A stretch of 5,166 nt of DNA from Acidimicrobiia bacterium UBA6912. Its GTDB lineage: Bacteria > Actinomycetota > Acidimicrobiia > Spongiisociales > UBA5794. Under the pieces are notes generated by a model, which saw only the letters and a program-made list of their open reading frames with translations, ran no database searches and was not told the origin of the DNA. The DNA lies in contig DKBA01000231.1 in assembly GCA_002450985.1 (NCBI GenBank), positions 1,123 through 6,288 of the forward strand. Reading direction: 5' to 3'. Position 1 is the stretch's first letter. Every line of letters begins with the position of its first letter. The translations under genes and the position numbers were made by a program. Shown one piece after another: positions 1 to 5,166 of the stretch.

Positions 1-591
1 GCCGTCGCCGCCGCCGTGCTCGCCCTCGGCCTGCTCCCCGGCCCCCGCCAGGCCATCGCCCGCATGCTCGGCATCGGGAGCGTCCGCATCGAGCAGGTCG
101 CCTCGCTCGATCTCCCCCCGGCCACCGCCACGGCGGCGAGTCTCGGATCCCCCGCGACGCTCGCCGAGGCGGCCGCCACCGCCGGGTTCTCGCCGCTCGT
201 CCCCGCGCTCCCGGGACTGGACACCCCCGAGGTCTTCATCCGGCGCGGCGCCGGCTTCACCCTCATCACCCTGCGCTACACCGCCGCAGACGGTTCACCC
301 GGACTGGTCATCACGCAGCTCGCTGCGGACGGCGAGGTCTTCATCAAGCAACTCGACGAGACGACGGCGGTTCAGAACGTGACGGTCGGTGGCGCCCCCG
401 GCATCTGGTTGGAAGGCGGCGCCCACACCATCGCCCTCTTCACGGACGGCGACTACCTCGAGGACACCGCGCGGCTGGTGGGCAACACGCTGCTCTGGAC
501 CCGCGGGACCATCACGATCCGGATCGAGTCGGAGCTCTCGCTCGGCGAGAGCATCACGATCGCCACCTCGATGCGCCCCGTGGACGACTGA
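1..591 (+). CDS. C-terminal part of a membrane-anchored, anti-sigma-like protein (5' end outside window)
   Basis: The frame is open from the first base, so the true start lies upstream; a GTG at 16 is inside the frame but is probably not the start. About 196 residues are visible. The first ten or so are Ala/Val/Leu-rich and end in LGLLPGPRQAIARMLGIG, which looks like the end of a single transmembrane helix followed by a short amphipathic segment. The rest has no further membrane segment and is probably extracytoplasmic. It contains a SLAEAAATAGFSPLVPALPG segment, then beta-strand-like stretches rich in Gly, Thr and Ile, including VGGAPGIWLEGG and TLLWTRGTITIRIESELSLG. From memory this arrangement (membrane helix, proline-rich linker, LGxPxxLxEAxxxAGF, GxPGxWLxG, NTLLWxR) recurs in actinobacterial proteins encoded with ECF sigma factors. 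The anti-sigma role is inference, because the N-terminal zinc-finger part is not visible. It converges on arfB with a 12-nt gap. Confidence 0.75.
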   Translation, partial: AVAAAVLALGLLPGPRQAIARMLGIGSVRIEQVASLDLPPATATAASLGSPATLAEAAATAGFSPLVPALPGLDTPEVFIRRGAGFTLITLRYTAADGSPGLVITQLAADGEVFIKQLDETTAVQNVTVGGAPGIWLEGGAHTIALFTDGDYLEDTARLVGNTLLWTRGTITIRIESELSLGESITIATSMRPVDD

Positions 592-603
592 GCGGCGCCG
601 GTC

Positions 604-1029
604 TCACTCGATGTCGGGCCGGCGGCGCAGGCGCTTGACCTCGCCCCTCGCCCGCTTCTCCTCGAGACGGCGTCGGCGGGCCGCGGCGCCCGGCCGGGTC
701 GGCCGGCGCGGGGGAGGCTCGGGACGCAACGCCTCCTCGAGCAGCTCGCGGAGCCGCCGGCGGGCCGCCTGCCGGTTGCGCCACTGCGACCGCGACTCCC
801 CGGCATCGACCGTCACCACCCCGTCCCGCAGCCGGGGGCCGAGCTTCTCGACGATCCGGCGCTTGGCGTCGGGGTCCACGGTCTCGCTGGCGGCGACGTC
901 GAAGGAGAGCACCACGCGCGTCGCCGACCGGTTGGCATGCTGACCTCCAGGTCCGCCCGACGTCTCGAAGCGCTCGATGAGCTCGTTCGCCGGGATCACG
1001 AAGCGGTCGCCGATGGGCAGGTCGTCCAC
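604..1029 (-). CDS. arfB: Alternative ribosome-rescue factor ArfB (GGQ peptidyl-tRNA hydrolase)
   Basis: This 141-residue protein is a class-I release-factor-like hydrolase that frees nascent chains from ribosomes stalled without a stop codon. The GGQ catalytic motif is at residues 28-30 within TSGGPGGQHANRS, and the Gln would coordinate the hydrolytic water. Residues 35-100 match the rest of the RF catalytic fold (VVLSFDVAAS; SRSQWRNRQAA, the conserved RSQ..N element). Residues 105-137 form the Arg/Lys-rich tail (RRPTRPGAAARRRRLEEKR) that in ArfB enters the empty mRNA channel. The codon-recognition domains of RF1/RF2 are absent. The length is almost that of E. coli ArfB (140 aa, from memory), so the protein is complete. 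The start is GTG at 1029-1027; no convincing Shine-Dalgarno precedes it, but a TACGCT box sits 6 nt upstream, suggesting a leaderless mRNA. It is divergent from the VWA/AAA operon. The family assignment is firm. Confidence 0.95.
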   Translation of the reverse strand: MDDLPIGDRFVIPANELIERFETSGGPGGQHANRSATRVVLSFDVAASETVDPDAKRRIVEKLGPRLRDGVVTVDAGESRSQWRNRQAARRRLRELLEEALRPEPPPRRPTRPGAAARRRRLEEKRARGEVKRLRRRPDIE

Positions 1030-1041
1030 GCCCCAAGCGTA
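1030..1041 (-). promoter_or_regulatory. Putative -10 box for leaderless arfB transcript
   Basis: On the minus strand TACGCT (1041-1036) fits the actinobacterial TANNNT -10 pattern. It is followed by six bases, TGGGGC, and then the GTG start of arfB. Transcription would begin at or next to the start codon. No good -35 box is visible, which is common in high-GC actinobacteria. This is inferred from spacing and pattern only. Confidence 0.5.
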
Positions 1042-1058
1042 GGGAGCCCTCGTCGCGC

Positions 1059-1068
1059 CGCGGCCGCG
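1059..1068. promoter_or_regulatory. 10-bp perfect palindrome in the divergent promoter region
   Basis: CGCGGCCGCG is a perfect dyad placed between arfB and the VWA gene, immediately upstream of a possible -35 element (TTGCGA, 1069-1074) of the operon. It could be an operator half or simply a chance product of extreme G+C content; short palindromes of this composition are expected by chance in such DNA. Confidence 0.2.
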
Positions 1069-1103
1069 TTGCGAGGCGGCCCACTGTGAGAGAATCGACG
1101 GTT
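1069..1103 (+). promoter_or_regulatory. Putative promoter of the VWA/AAA operon
   Basis: A TTGCGA element (1069-1074, four of six matches to TTGACA) is followed 15 nt later by GAGAAT (1090-1095), or 16 nt later by AGAATC if the box is read one base on. The end of GAGAAT is 8 nt before the ATG at 1104. That spacing would place the transcription start at or near the A of the ATG, again suggesting a leaderless or nearly leaderless mRNA. The boxes are imperfect and the spacer is short, so this is tentative. Confidence 0.35.
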
Positions 1104-3320
1104 ATGCGTCGCCGCACCGAGTCCGTGCTTCACGGCATCCTGCCCCCCGACGAACGCGCCATCGAGGCCGTCGTCGCCCGCTACCAGCGGGTGGCTCCGG
1201 CGATCACCCGATTCGCTCGTTCGATCGCCGGGAACGACGAGCTCCAGGTGCGCCTCGGGTCGCAGGCATCGGCGACGAAGGAGGAGATCATCCTCGATCC
1301 CGGCCTCTTCCAAGCCGCGTACGCCCGCAACGCCCCCGTCACCCCCACCGAGGTGGCGCTCACGTCGGCGCTCCACGAGGCGATCCACCTCATCGCCACC
1401 GACTTCGAGGAGCGGCGGCCGCTCCCCGAATCGTGGATTGCGCACCGCCCCGCCCCGGCCGCACCGGCCTCACGATCACCGATCTCGGGTCCCCTCCAGC
1501 TGTTTCGCGACGAGGACGAGAGCTTCGCCGACGATCTCGAGGCCGTCGCCACCGACGCCGCGGCCGACGACGGGCCGCCCGCCGCCGAGTTTGCGCTGCT
1601 CGATGCGTTACGCGAGGCGGGAGGCGAGGCCGCCGAGGCGCTGTTCATGGGCGTCGAGGACGCCAGGCAGGAACGCCGCCACCTCGCCGCCTACGCAGGC
1701 GCCCGATCGGTGCTCGGTGATCTGTACCGGGCTGCGGTCCCCGATGCGATGCGTGACGCCCGGCCGCTCGGCCAGTTCGCCCTGAGTTGCTTCTTGATCG
1801 TCGGCGGCTATCTCGAACGTGACGACCTCGAGCGACGGGTCGCACCGCACGTTGCCGCCGCCATCGACGACGCCTCCGGCTTCCTCGACGGCGTGCTGGA
1901 GACCACGGACCCATGGCGAGTCGGCACGATCGCCCTCCAGCTGCTCGAAGTGGCGCGGCTGCACCGGCTCGTCACCGACGCCGGCGGCGTCGACACCGCC
2001 ACGACGCGCACGCTGAAGGATCAAGCCGACAGCGCCGCGATCAGTGAGACGGTGGACGCCGTGCGCATCGTGTCCCCGCCGCTGCGCGACCGCGAGTCGT
2101 ACGACCAGACCCGGCAGGCGGCCCAGGCGGTGAGCGCCGAATCGGGGCGCTACGGCGAGGCCGACCACGCCGGCGACCCCGCCACCGAGCAGGTGGTGCG
2201 GGTGAGCGAGGCGCCCACCGTGTACCTCCCCACCGGCCAGGGAGGCAAGCTCGTGGTGTGCGATTTCCCGGACCGGTTCCGCACGTTCGGCGGCGATGGG
2301 CGCAGCCTGCTCGACGAGGCCGCGGTGCGCTGGTCCGTCGCCCAGCGCCGGGTGTCCGGGGAGCTGTATCCGCTGTTCCTCGCCAACCAGCGGCGCGGTC
2401 TGCGCAGCGGCTACGACGCCGGCGACCTGTCGCCGTACGCGGCGCTGCTCCTCGGCGCCGGCATCTACAACCGGATGTTCGAGCGCCGCGACCTCCCGAT
2501 GCGGCGCTCGTATGCCGTCAGCCTCCTGGTCGACGGCTCGGCGTCGATGCTCCAGCCCCGCCCCGGGCCCGGCGACCGCAAGACCCCGTGGGCGCTGGCA
2601 GCCGCCTCGCTCGGCGCATGGACGCTCGCCCACCTCTGCGACGAGCTCCAGATCGAGTTCGAGGTCGCCCTCTTCAATCGGGCCTTCGCGGCGGCGACCG
2701 ACGACTCCGAGCGGTCTTTCAGCGACCGGCGCCACCGAGCGACGGGTGCGCTGCGGCGCACGCAGGGCGGGGCCGCCGAACGGCTCACCCGCACGGTCAA
2801 TCACTACCTCGTCAAGCCGTTCGATCGGAGGTGGCGGGGCGCCGACGACGTGATGGCCGGGCTCTTCTGGGCGGCGGCGGCGCCGAGCGAGGCGGCCAAA
2901 CGCGCCCGTCAGGATCCAGAGGCGGCGCCGCCCGTGTCCATGTTCGACAAGGCGGCGAACGTGGACGAGTTCAACCTCGCCTACGCGGCAGGCCGGCTTG
3001 GCGGTCGCCGGGTGGCGACCCGTATCCTGGTCGTCCTCGCGGACGGGATGACCCGCGGGTCGGTGCAGGCGCTCGCCGATTCCGTCGAGGCCATCGAGCA
3101 AGCCGGCACGGTGGTCCTCGGCATCGGTATCGGCGACACGACGGTGCAGGCCGCCTATGCCCGCAACCAGGTCGTCGAACGCCCCGACGAGCTCGCCAGA
3201 GCGATGGTGGAGGGCGTGCGATCGACGCTGTACCGCACGCTCGCCGCGATGGGCGGGCACGGCTGGTGGTCGCACCCCGAACGTATGGTCCGCATGGGCA
3301 TCTCAGCACCGACGACATGA
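1104..3320 (+). CDS. CobT-like von Willebrand A protein with N-terminal HExxH region
   Basis: Length is 738 residues from ATG 1104. An in-frame GTG at 1086, with GAGG 9 nt upstream, would add six residues and cannot be excluded. Residues about 85-100 hold SALHEAIHLIAT, a good match to a zincin HExxH signature (His91, Glu92, His95). About 90 residues later comes VEDARQERRH (Glu185, Asp186, Arg188, Glu190), resembling the EDxRxE element I associate with CobT/NorD-type proteins. The C-terminal third (about 465-735) is a VWA domain with the MIDAS motif DGSAS (Asp477, Ser479, Ser481), a second conserved Asp in VLADGM (Asp647) and the strand VVLGIGIGD ending at Asp678. These order and spacing features match the C-terminal domain of CobT. 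CobT partners an AAA+ ATPase in aerobic cobaltochelatase, and the next gene encodes such an ATPase. At 738 aa it is longer than typical CobT (about 600-640 from memory). I see no signal peptide or membrane helix, so it is probably cytoplasmic. No CobN is present, so the client is unknown and cobalt insertion is not implied. Confidence 0.9.
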   Translation: MRRRTESVLHGILPPDERAIEAVVARYQRVAPAITRFARSIAGNDELQVRLGSQASATKEEIILDPGLFQAAYARNAPVTPTEVALTSALHEAIHLIATDFEERRPLPESWIAHRPAPAAPASRSPISGPLQLFRDEDESFADDLEAVATDAAADDGPPAAEFALLDALREAGGEAAEALFMGVEDARQERRHLAAYAGARSVLGDLYRAAVPDAMRDARPLGQFALSCFLIVGGYLERDDLERRVAPHVAAAIDDASGFLDGVLETTDPWRVGTIALQLLEVARLHRLVTDAGGVDTATTRTLKDQADSAAISETVDAVRIVSPPLRDRESYDQTRQAAQAVSAESGRYGEADHAGDPATEQVVRVSEAPTVYLPTGQGGKLVVCDFPDRFRTFGGDGRSLLDEAAVRWSVAQRRVSGELYPLFLANQRRGLRSGYDAGDLSPYAALLLGAGIYNRMFERRDLPMRRSYAVSLLVDGSASMLQPRPGPGDRKTPWALAAASLGAWTLAHLCDELQIEFEVALFNRAFAAATDDSERSFSDRRHRATGALRRTQGGAAERLTRTVNHYLVKPFDRRWRGADDVMAGLFWAAAAPSEAAKRARQDPEAAPPVSMFDKAANVDEFNLAYAAGRLGGRRVATRILVVLADGMTRGSVQALADSVEAIEQAGTVVLGIGIGDTTVQAAYARNQVVERPDELARAMVEGVRSTLYRTLAAMGGHGWWSHPERMVRMGISAPTT

Positions 3321-3337
3321 CCCCGAGACACACCCAC

Positions 3338-3344
3338 AGAGGAG
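3338..3344 (+). promoter_or_regulatory. Strong Shine-Dalgarno for the AAA+ ATPase gene
   Basis: AGAGGAG lies 9 nt before ATG 3354, within the 33-nt gap after the VWA gene stop. It fixes the ATPase start. It is the only strong canonical ribosome-binding site in the window, and it sits where it is needed, at the internal gene of an operon; the other gene starts look leaderless or weak. Confidence 0.85.
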
Positions 3345-3353
3345 CACCCACGC

Positions 3354-4343
3354 ATGGCTGACACGGTCACCTTCCACGACCCCACCGGGGAGGGACCTCC
3401 CATCGAGTTGCCCGTGGCCGAGGTCCCCCGCGACGTGCCCGACTACGAGCTGCGCAGGGAGCACATCCCCGAGCCGGATCCGTACTACGTCGACCTCGGG
3501 ATGCTCTACCGGCTCGCCCAGCTCGAGGCGGTGCGCACCCACTACATGACCAACACCCCTCTCCACCTCGCGTTGCGGGGCCACATGGGCACCGGGAAGG
3601 ACCACGATCTCGAGCAGTTCGCCGCGCTGCTCCGGCTTCCGCACTACCGCATCCCGCTCACCGGCGAGGTGCGGGACATCACCCTCATCGGATCGGTGAA
3701 GCTGCACGGCGACGGCAAAGGCGGCACCGAGAGCCGATGGGAGGATGGGGACATCACCCGAGCGCTCCGTGGTCCCGCCCTCCTCAACCTGTCGGAGCTC
3801 AACGCCGCAGGCGCCGAGACCTTGTTCGCCCTCCACGGGCTGCTCGACCGCCATCGCGCCCTCGAGCTACCGACCGGGGAGATGGTGCACCTGCGTCCCG
3901 ACGTCCGTGTCTTCGGGACGCTCAACCCCACCGATCTGCGCGACTACGCCGGTACCCAGACACTCAACAAGGCGTTCGCCGACCGCTGGATCATCTGGGA
4001 GAAGTCGTTCCCTGCCGAGGACGAGCTCCGCACGATGCTGCGACGCCGCTACGAGGACCTCCGACAGGAGTTCATCGACGCCATCGCAACGCTCGCCGTC
4101 GAGGTCAACGCATCCTTCACGTCCTCCGACGCCCGCACTCGTGTGGAGACGCCGATGAGCCTGCGCGCCGTGCTGGAGCGGATCCCGACCGGACTGCGCA
4201 TCATGAACGACACCGCCGATCCGCTGCGCCGGGCCTGGGACGAGTTCGTGCTGCCCCACATCGAGCCGTTCGACCGGGACCACTACGAGACGGTGTGGGC
4301 GGCCGTGGTGCGCCGCGGACCGAAGGGGCCGGCCTTCCGCTGA
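3354..4343 (+). CDS. CobS/MoxR-like AAA+ ATPase, partner of the VWA protein
   Basis: Length is 329 residues, about that of CobS. An N-terminal segment (38-55, HIPEPDPYYVDLGMLYRL) resembles the CobS region before the P-loop. The Walker A motif is GHMGTGKD (76-83), aligning with CobS GHTGTGKT. The Walker B region is PALLNLSELN (141-150), with catalytic Glu148 kept but Ser147 where the family has Asp. Sensor 1 is FGTLNP (Asn191). A likely arginine finger is Arg211 in NKAFADRW, matching the CobS segment that ends in a DRW motif. A sensor-2-like Arg271 is in TPMSLRAVL. Both Mg2+ ligands of a normal P-loop ATPase, the Thr/Ser after the Walker A Lys and the Walker B Asp, are thus replaced, by Asp83 and Ser147. 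Enzymes of this class form hexameric rings that remodel VWA-bound partners. It follows the VWA gene by 33 nt with its own strong ribosome-binding site, so the two form an operon; the VWA-first order is the reverse of many MoxR/VWA pairs. The family is clear. Residual ATPase activity and client are unknown. Confidence 0.92.
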   Translation: MADTVTFHDPTGEGPPIELPVAEVPRDVPDYELRREHIPEPDPYYVDLGMLYRLAQLEAVRTHYMTNTPLHLALRGHMGTGKDHDLEQFAALLRLPHYRIPLTGEVRDITLIGSVKLHGDGKGGTESRWEDGDITRALRGPALLNLSELNAAGAETLFALHGLLDRHRALELPTGEMVHLRPDVRVFGTLNPTDLRDYAGTQTLNKAFADRWIIWEKSFPAEDELRTMLRRRYEDLRQEFIDAIATLAVEVNASFTSSDARTRVETPMSLRAVLERIPTGLRIMNDTADPLRRAWDEFVLPHIEPFDRDHYETVWAAVVRRGPKGPAFR

Positions 4344-4356
4344 GGCGCAGCATGGT

Positions 4357-4378
4357 CCCGGCCCCGCGCCGGGCGGGG
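4357..4378. terminator. G/C-rich hairpin between convergent ATPase and hpt genes
   Basis: CCCCGC (4362-4367), loop GCCGG, GCGGGG (4373-4378) forms a perfect 6-bp stem. An overlapping alternative stem, CCCGGC (4357-4362) with GCCGGG (4368-4373), is also perfect, so two mutually exclusive hairpins can form. The position, 14-35 nt after the ATPase stop and 8-29 nt beyond the hpt stop, suits bidirectional termination. No T-tract follows on either strand, so intrinsic termination is unproven; many actinobacterial terminators lack U-tracts. Confidence 0.4.
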
Positions 4379-4385
4379 TGGCCGC

Positions 4386-4925
4386 TCAACGCAGCTCGGG
4401 TGGCAGCTCGCAGATGTCGGGCCGGGTGCGGTGCCGCTCCGCAAAGTCGAGCCCGTATCCCACGACCCAGACGTCGGGAATCGTGAAACCCAGGTAGTCG
4501 ATGGCGACGTCGGTGACGGTCCGATCCGGCTTGTGCAGCAGGGCGCACGTGCGCAGGGTGCGGGGGGTGCGCGCAGCCAGCAGGCGGAGCAGGTAGCTGA
4601 GCGTGTGTCCGGTGTCCACGATGTCCTCGACGATCAACACGTCCTGCCCGGCCACGTCGTGGCGCACGTCCATGAGGAGCCGAACCGCACCCGGATCCTC
4701 GCTCTCGATGGCCCCGTAGCTGCTCACCGCGATGAACTCGACCCGGTGGGGCACGGAGAGCCGCCGTGCGAGGTCGGCCATGAAGATGAACGAACCCTTG
4801 AGCACCCCGACCAAGACGAGCATCTCGGTCTCGGCATAGGCCTCGTCGATCGCAGCCGCCAGCTCGTCGACGCGCCGGTCGATGTCGGCGGCGGAGATCA
4901 GCACGGGAAGCGCAGCACCGCCCAC
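4386..4925 (-). CDS. hpt: Hypoxanthine phosphoribosyltransferase
   Basis: This enzyme salvages hypoxanthine (and usually guanine) with PRPP to give IMP or GMP in the cytoplasm. The 179-residue length is typical. LKGS (42-45) is the pyrophosphate-binding loop, SSYG (68-71) the flexible active-site loop, and VLIVEDIVDTGHTL (96-109) the PRPP-binding signature with Glu100-Asp101 and Asp104-Thr105-Gly106. Lys132 in LLHKPD and the FTIPDVWVVGYGLDF segment (147-161) are the purine-binding and Mg2+-binding parts. The start chosen is GTG at 4925-4923, where TACCGT lies 7 nt upstream and no Shine-Dalgarno is visible. A second GTG at 4904-4902 would begin at VLISAADI, closer to where many Hpt proteins begin, and is a real alternative. 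The gene is convergent with the AAA+ gene. In many actinobacteria hpt neighbours tilS and ftsH; neither is visible here, since what lies upstream is a repeat-rich intergenic region. The assignment is secure. Confidence 0.97.
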   Translation of the reverse strand: MGGAALPVLISAADIDRRVDELAAAIDEAYAETEMLVLVGVLKGSFIFMADLARRLSVPHRVEFIAVSSYGAIESEDPGAVRLLMDVRHDVAGQDVLIVEDIVDTGHTLSYLLRLLAARTPRTLRTCALLHKPDRTVTDVAIDYLGFTIPDVWVVGYGLDFAERHRTRPDICELPPELR

Positions 4926-4938
4926 GACCCGTACGGTA
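4926..4938 (-). promoter_or_regulatory. Putative -10 box for leaderless hpt transcript
   Basis: On the minus strand TACCGT (4938-4933) fits TANNNT and is separated by seven bases from the GTG at 4925. Any -35 contact at the usual distance (about 4955-4961) would fall within the heptanucleotide repeat array, where no TTGACA-like sequence is present. It is inferred from pattern and spacing. Confidence 0.45.
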
Positions 4939-4939
4939 G

Positions 4940-5009
4940 TGGAAGACGGCGAACCTCAGACCTCAGACGGCAGACGGCAGATGCCAGATTCCAGACCGCC
5001 GACGGCGGA
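4940..5009. repeat. Degenerate 7-bp tandem repeat array (NNNCAGA)
   Basis: Ten consecutive heptamers can be read in one register on the plus strand: TGGAAGA, CGGCGAA, CCTCAGA, CCTCAGA, CGGCAGA, CGGCAGA, TGCCAGA, TTCCAGA, CCGCCGA, CGGCGGA. The six central units (4954-4995) all end in CAGA, and two pairs are exact duplicates; the outer units are decayed. On the hpt strand the units read TCTGNNN. The array directly precedes the hpt -10 box, so it spans the upstream promoter region. The seven-base period is incompatible with being a coding repeat of constant sequence and is best explained by slippage or a short-sequence-repeat family. Confidence 0.8.
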
Positions 5010-5068
5010 CCTCTGGGATGGGGGCGGGCAACGGGGTCCCGTCCACGGTCGGGGCGTCGAAGAGACCC

Positions 5069-5123
5069 CCTCAGACGGGCCCTGCGGGCCCGCCAGCTCC
5101 CCCGGTGGGGGAGCCATTCAGAC
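5069..5123. repeat. Tandem double-hairpin element flanked by TCAGAC direct repeats
   Basis: Two perfect inverted repeats lie 3 nt apart: CGGGCCC-TGC-GGGCCCG (5076-5092, 7-bp stem) and GCTCCCCC-GGT-GGGGGAGC (5096-5114, 8-bp stem). TCAGAC occurs at both edges (5071-5076 and 5118-5123). The left edge, CCTCAGACGG (5069-5078), is an exact copy of 4961-4970 in the heptamer array. The layout is like REP/MITE-type non-coding repeats; from memory, similar paired hairpins ending in CAGCTCCCCC...GGGGGAGCC occur as dispersed elements in other bacterial genomes. No T-tract follows, so a simple terminator is less likely. Dispersal elsewhere in this genome cannot be seen from the window. Confidence 0.65.
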
Positions 5124-5143
5124 CGTACGATCTCGCTGTGATC

Positions 5144-5166
5144 TCCGCCCTCCGACATCCGCCCTC
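5144..5166. repeat. Second 7-bp repeat array, opposite orientation, running off the window
   Basis: TCCGCCC, TCCGACA, TCCGCCC and a trailing TC follow one another with a seven-base period. On the minus strand the units read GGGCGGA, TGTCGGA, GGGCGGA, i.e. NNNCGGA, close to the NNNCAGA (or CGGCGGA) units of the array at 4940-5009 but inverted. With only three full units before the edge the array is supported mainly by its similarity to the first one. Confidence 0.5.

Noticed and set aside
1608..3275. 555-codon open frame on the minus strand, antisense to the VWA gene
   Set aside because: Long antisense open frames are expected in very high-GC coding DNA. The translation is Arg/Gly/His/Val-rich without recognisable motifs, while the plus-strand frame has clear CobT-like motifs and proper codon bias.
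2258..3361. 367-codon plus-strand open frame overlapping the VWA gene
   Set aside because: It is an Arg/Pro/Ala-rich off-frame reading of the same region with no domain signature; it overlaps the true VWA frame throughout and even runs into the next gene's start.
1104..4343. Naming the operon genes cobT and cobS
   Set aside because: Similarity to CobT and CobS is clear, but the altered Walker motifs, the HExxH region and the absence of cobN make a cobaltochelatase name unsafe.
4953..5115. CRISPR array
   Set aside because: The repeat units are 7 bp and contiguous, with no spacers of uniform length and no long conserved repeat.
4431..5141. 236-codon plus-strand open frame antisense to hpt
   Set aside because: It mirrors hpt and then runs through the repeat region; the composition is that of an antisense shadow and no motif is seen.
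4898..5158. 86-codon minus-strand open frame upstream of hpt
   Set aside because: Its sequence is the translation of the heptamer arrays and hairpins (for example SAVCRLRSEVRRL), so the open frame is a by-product of non-coding repeats.
5126..5166. TACGAT box followed by six bases and GTG at 5138, suggesting a leaderless gene leaving the window
   Set aside because: The spacing is attractive, but the bases after the GTG fall straight into a second heptamer array, only nine codons are visible, and no ribosome-binding site or family match can be seen. It remains possible but is not supported.

Overview
This is a GC-rich window (roughly 70 % G+C by eye) with strong G/C bias at third codon positions. 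It most likely comes from an actinobacterium; an uncultured Acidimicrobiia-like lineage is a reasonable guess. The reasons are codon use, GTG starts, and several starts that follow a TANNNT-like box by only 6-8 nt with no Shine-Dalgarno, which is the pattern of leaderless transcription. The class assignment is inference.

Layout, left to right. (1) Bases 1-591, plus strand: the C-terminal part of a membrane-anchored protein whose start lies outside the window. It resembles the extracytoplasmic region of actinobacterial anti-sigma-like proteins. (2) Bases 604-1029, minus strand: arfB, a GGQ-containing ribosome-rescue peptidyl-tRNA hydrolase, convergent with (1). (3) Bases 1030-1103: a short divergent promoter region. 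(4) Bases 1104-3320 and 3354-4343, plus strand: a two-gene operon encoding a large CobT-like protein (N-terminal HExxH region, C-terminal von Willebrand A domain) and a CobS/MoxR-like AAA+ ATPase. (5) Bases 4344-4385: a G/C hairpin region between convergent genes. (6) Bases 4386-4925, minus strand: hpt, hypoxanthine phosphoribosyltransferase. (7) Bases 4926-5166: an intergenic region made of 7-bp periodic repeats in opposite orientations around a pair of strong hairpins.

The operon in (4) is the most interesting part. AAA+/VWA pairs (CobS-CobT, BchI-BchD, CbbQ-CbbO, NorQ-NorD, MoxR-VWA) couple ATP hydrolysis to metal insertion or enzyme activation. Here no cobN, cobalamin gene or other recognisable client is present; the neighbours are housekeeping genes. 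The VWA protein carries an HExxH motif. The ATPase shows an apparent reciprocal exchange at its two Mg2+-coordinating positions: Walker A reads GKD instead of GKT/S, and Walker B reads SE instead of DE. The pair therefore looks like a divergent AAA+/VWA machine of unknown client rather than an ordinary cobaltochelatase.

hpt (purine salvage) and arfB (release of stalled ribosomes) are ordinary housekeeping genes, and nothing ties them functionally to the operon.
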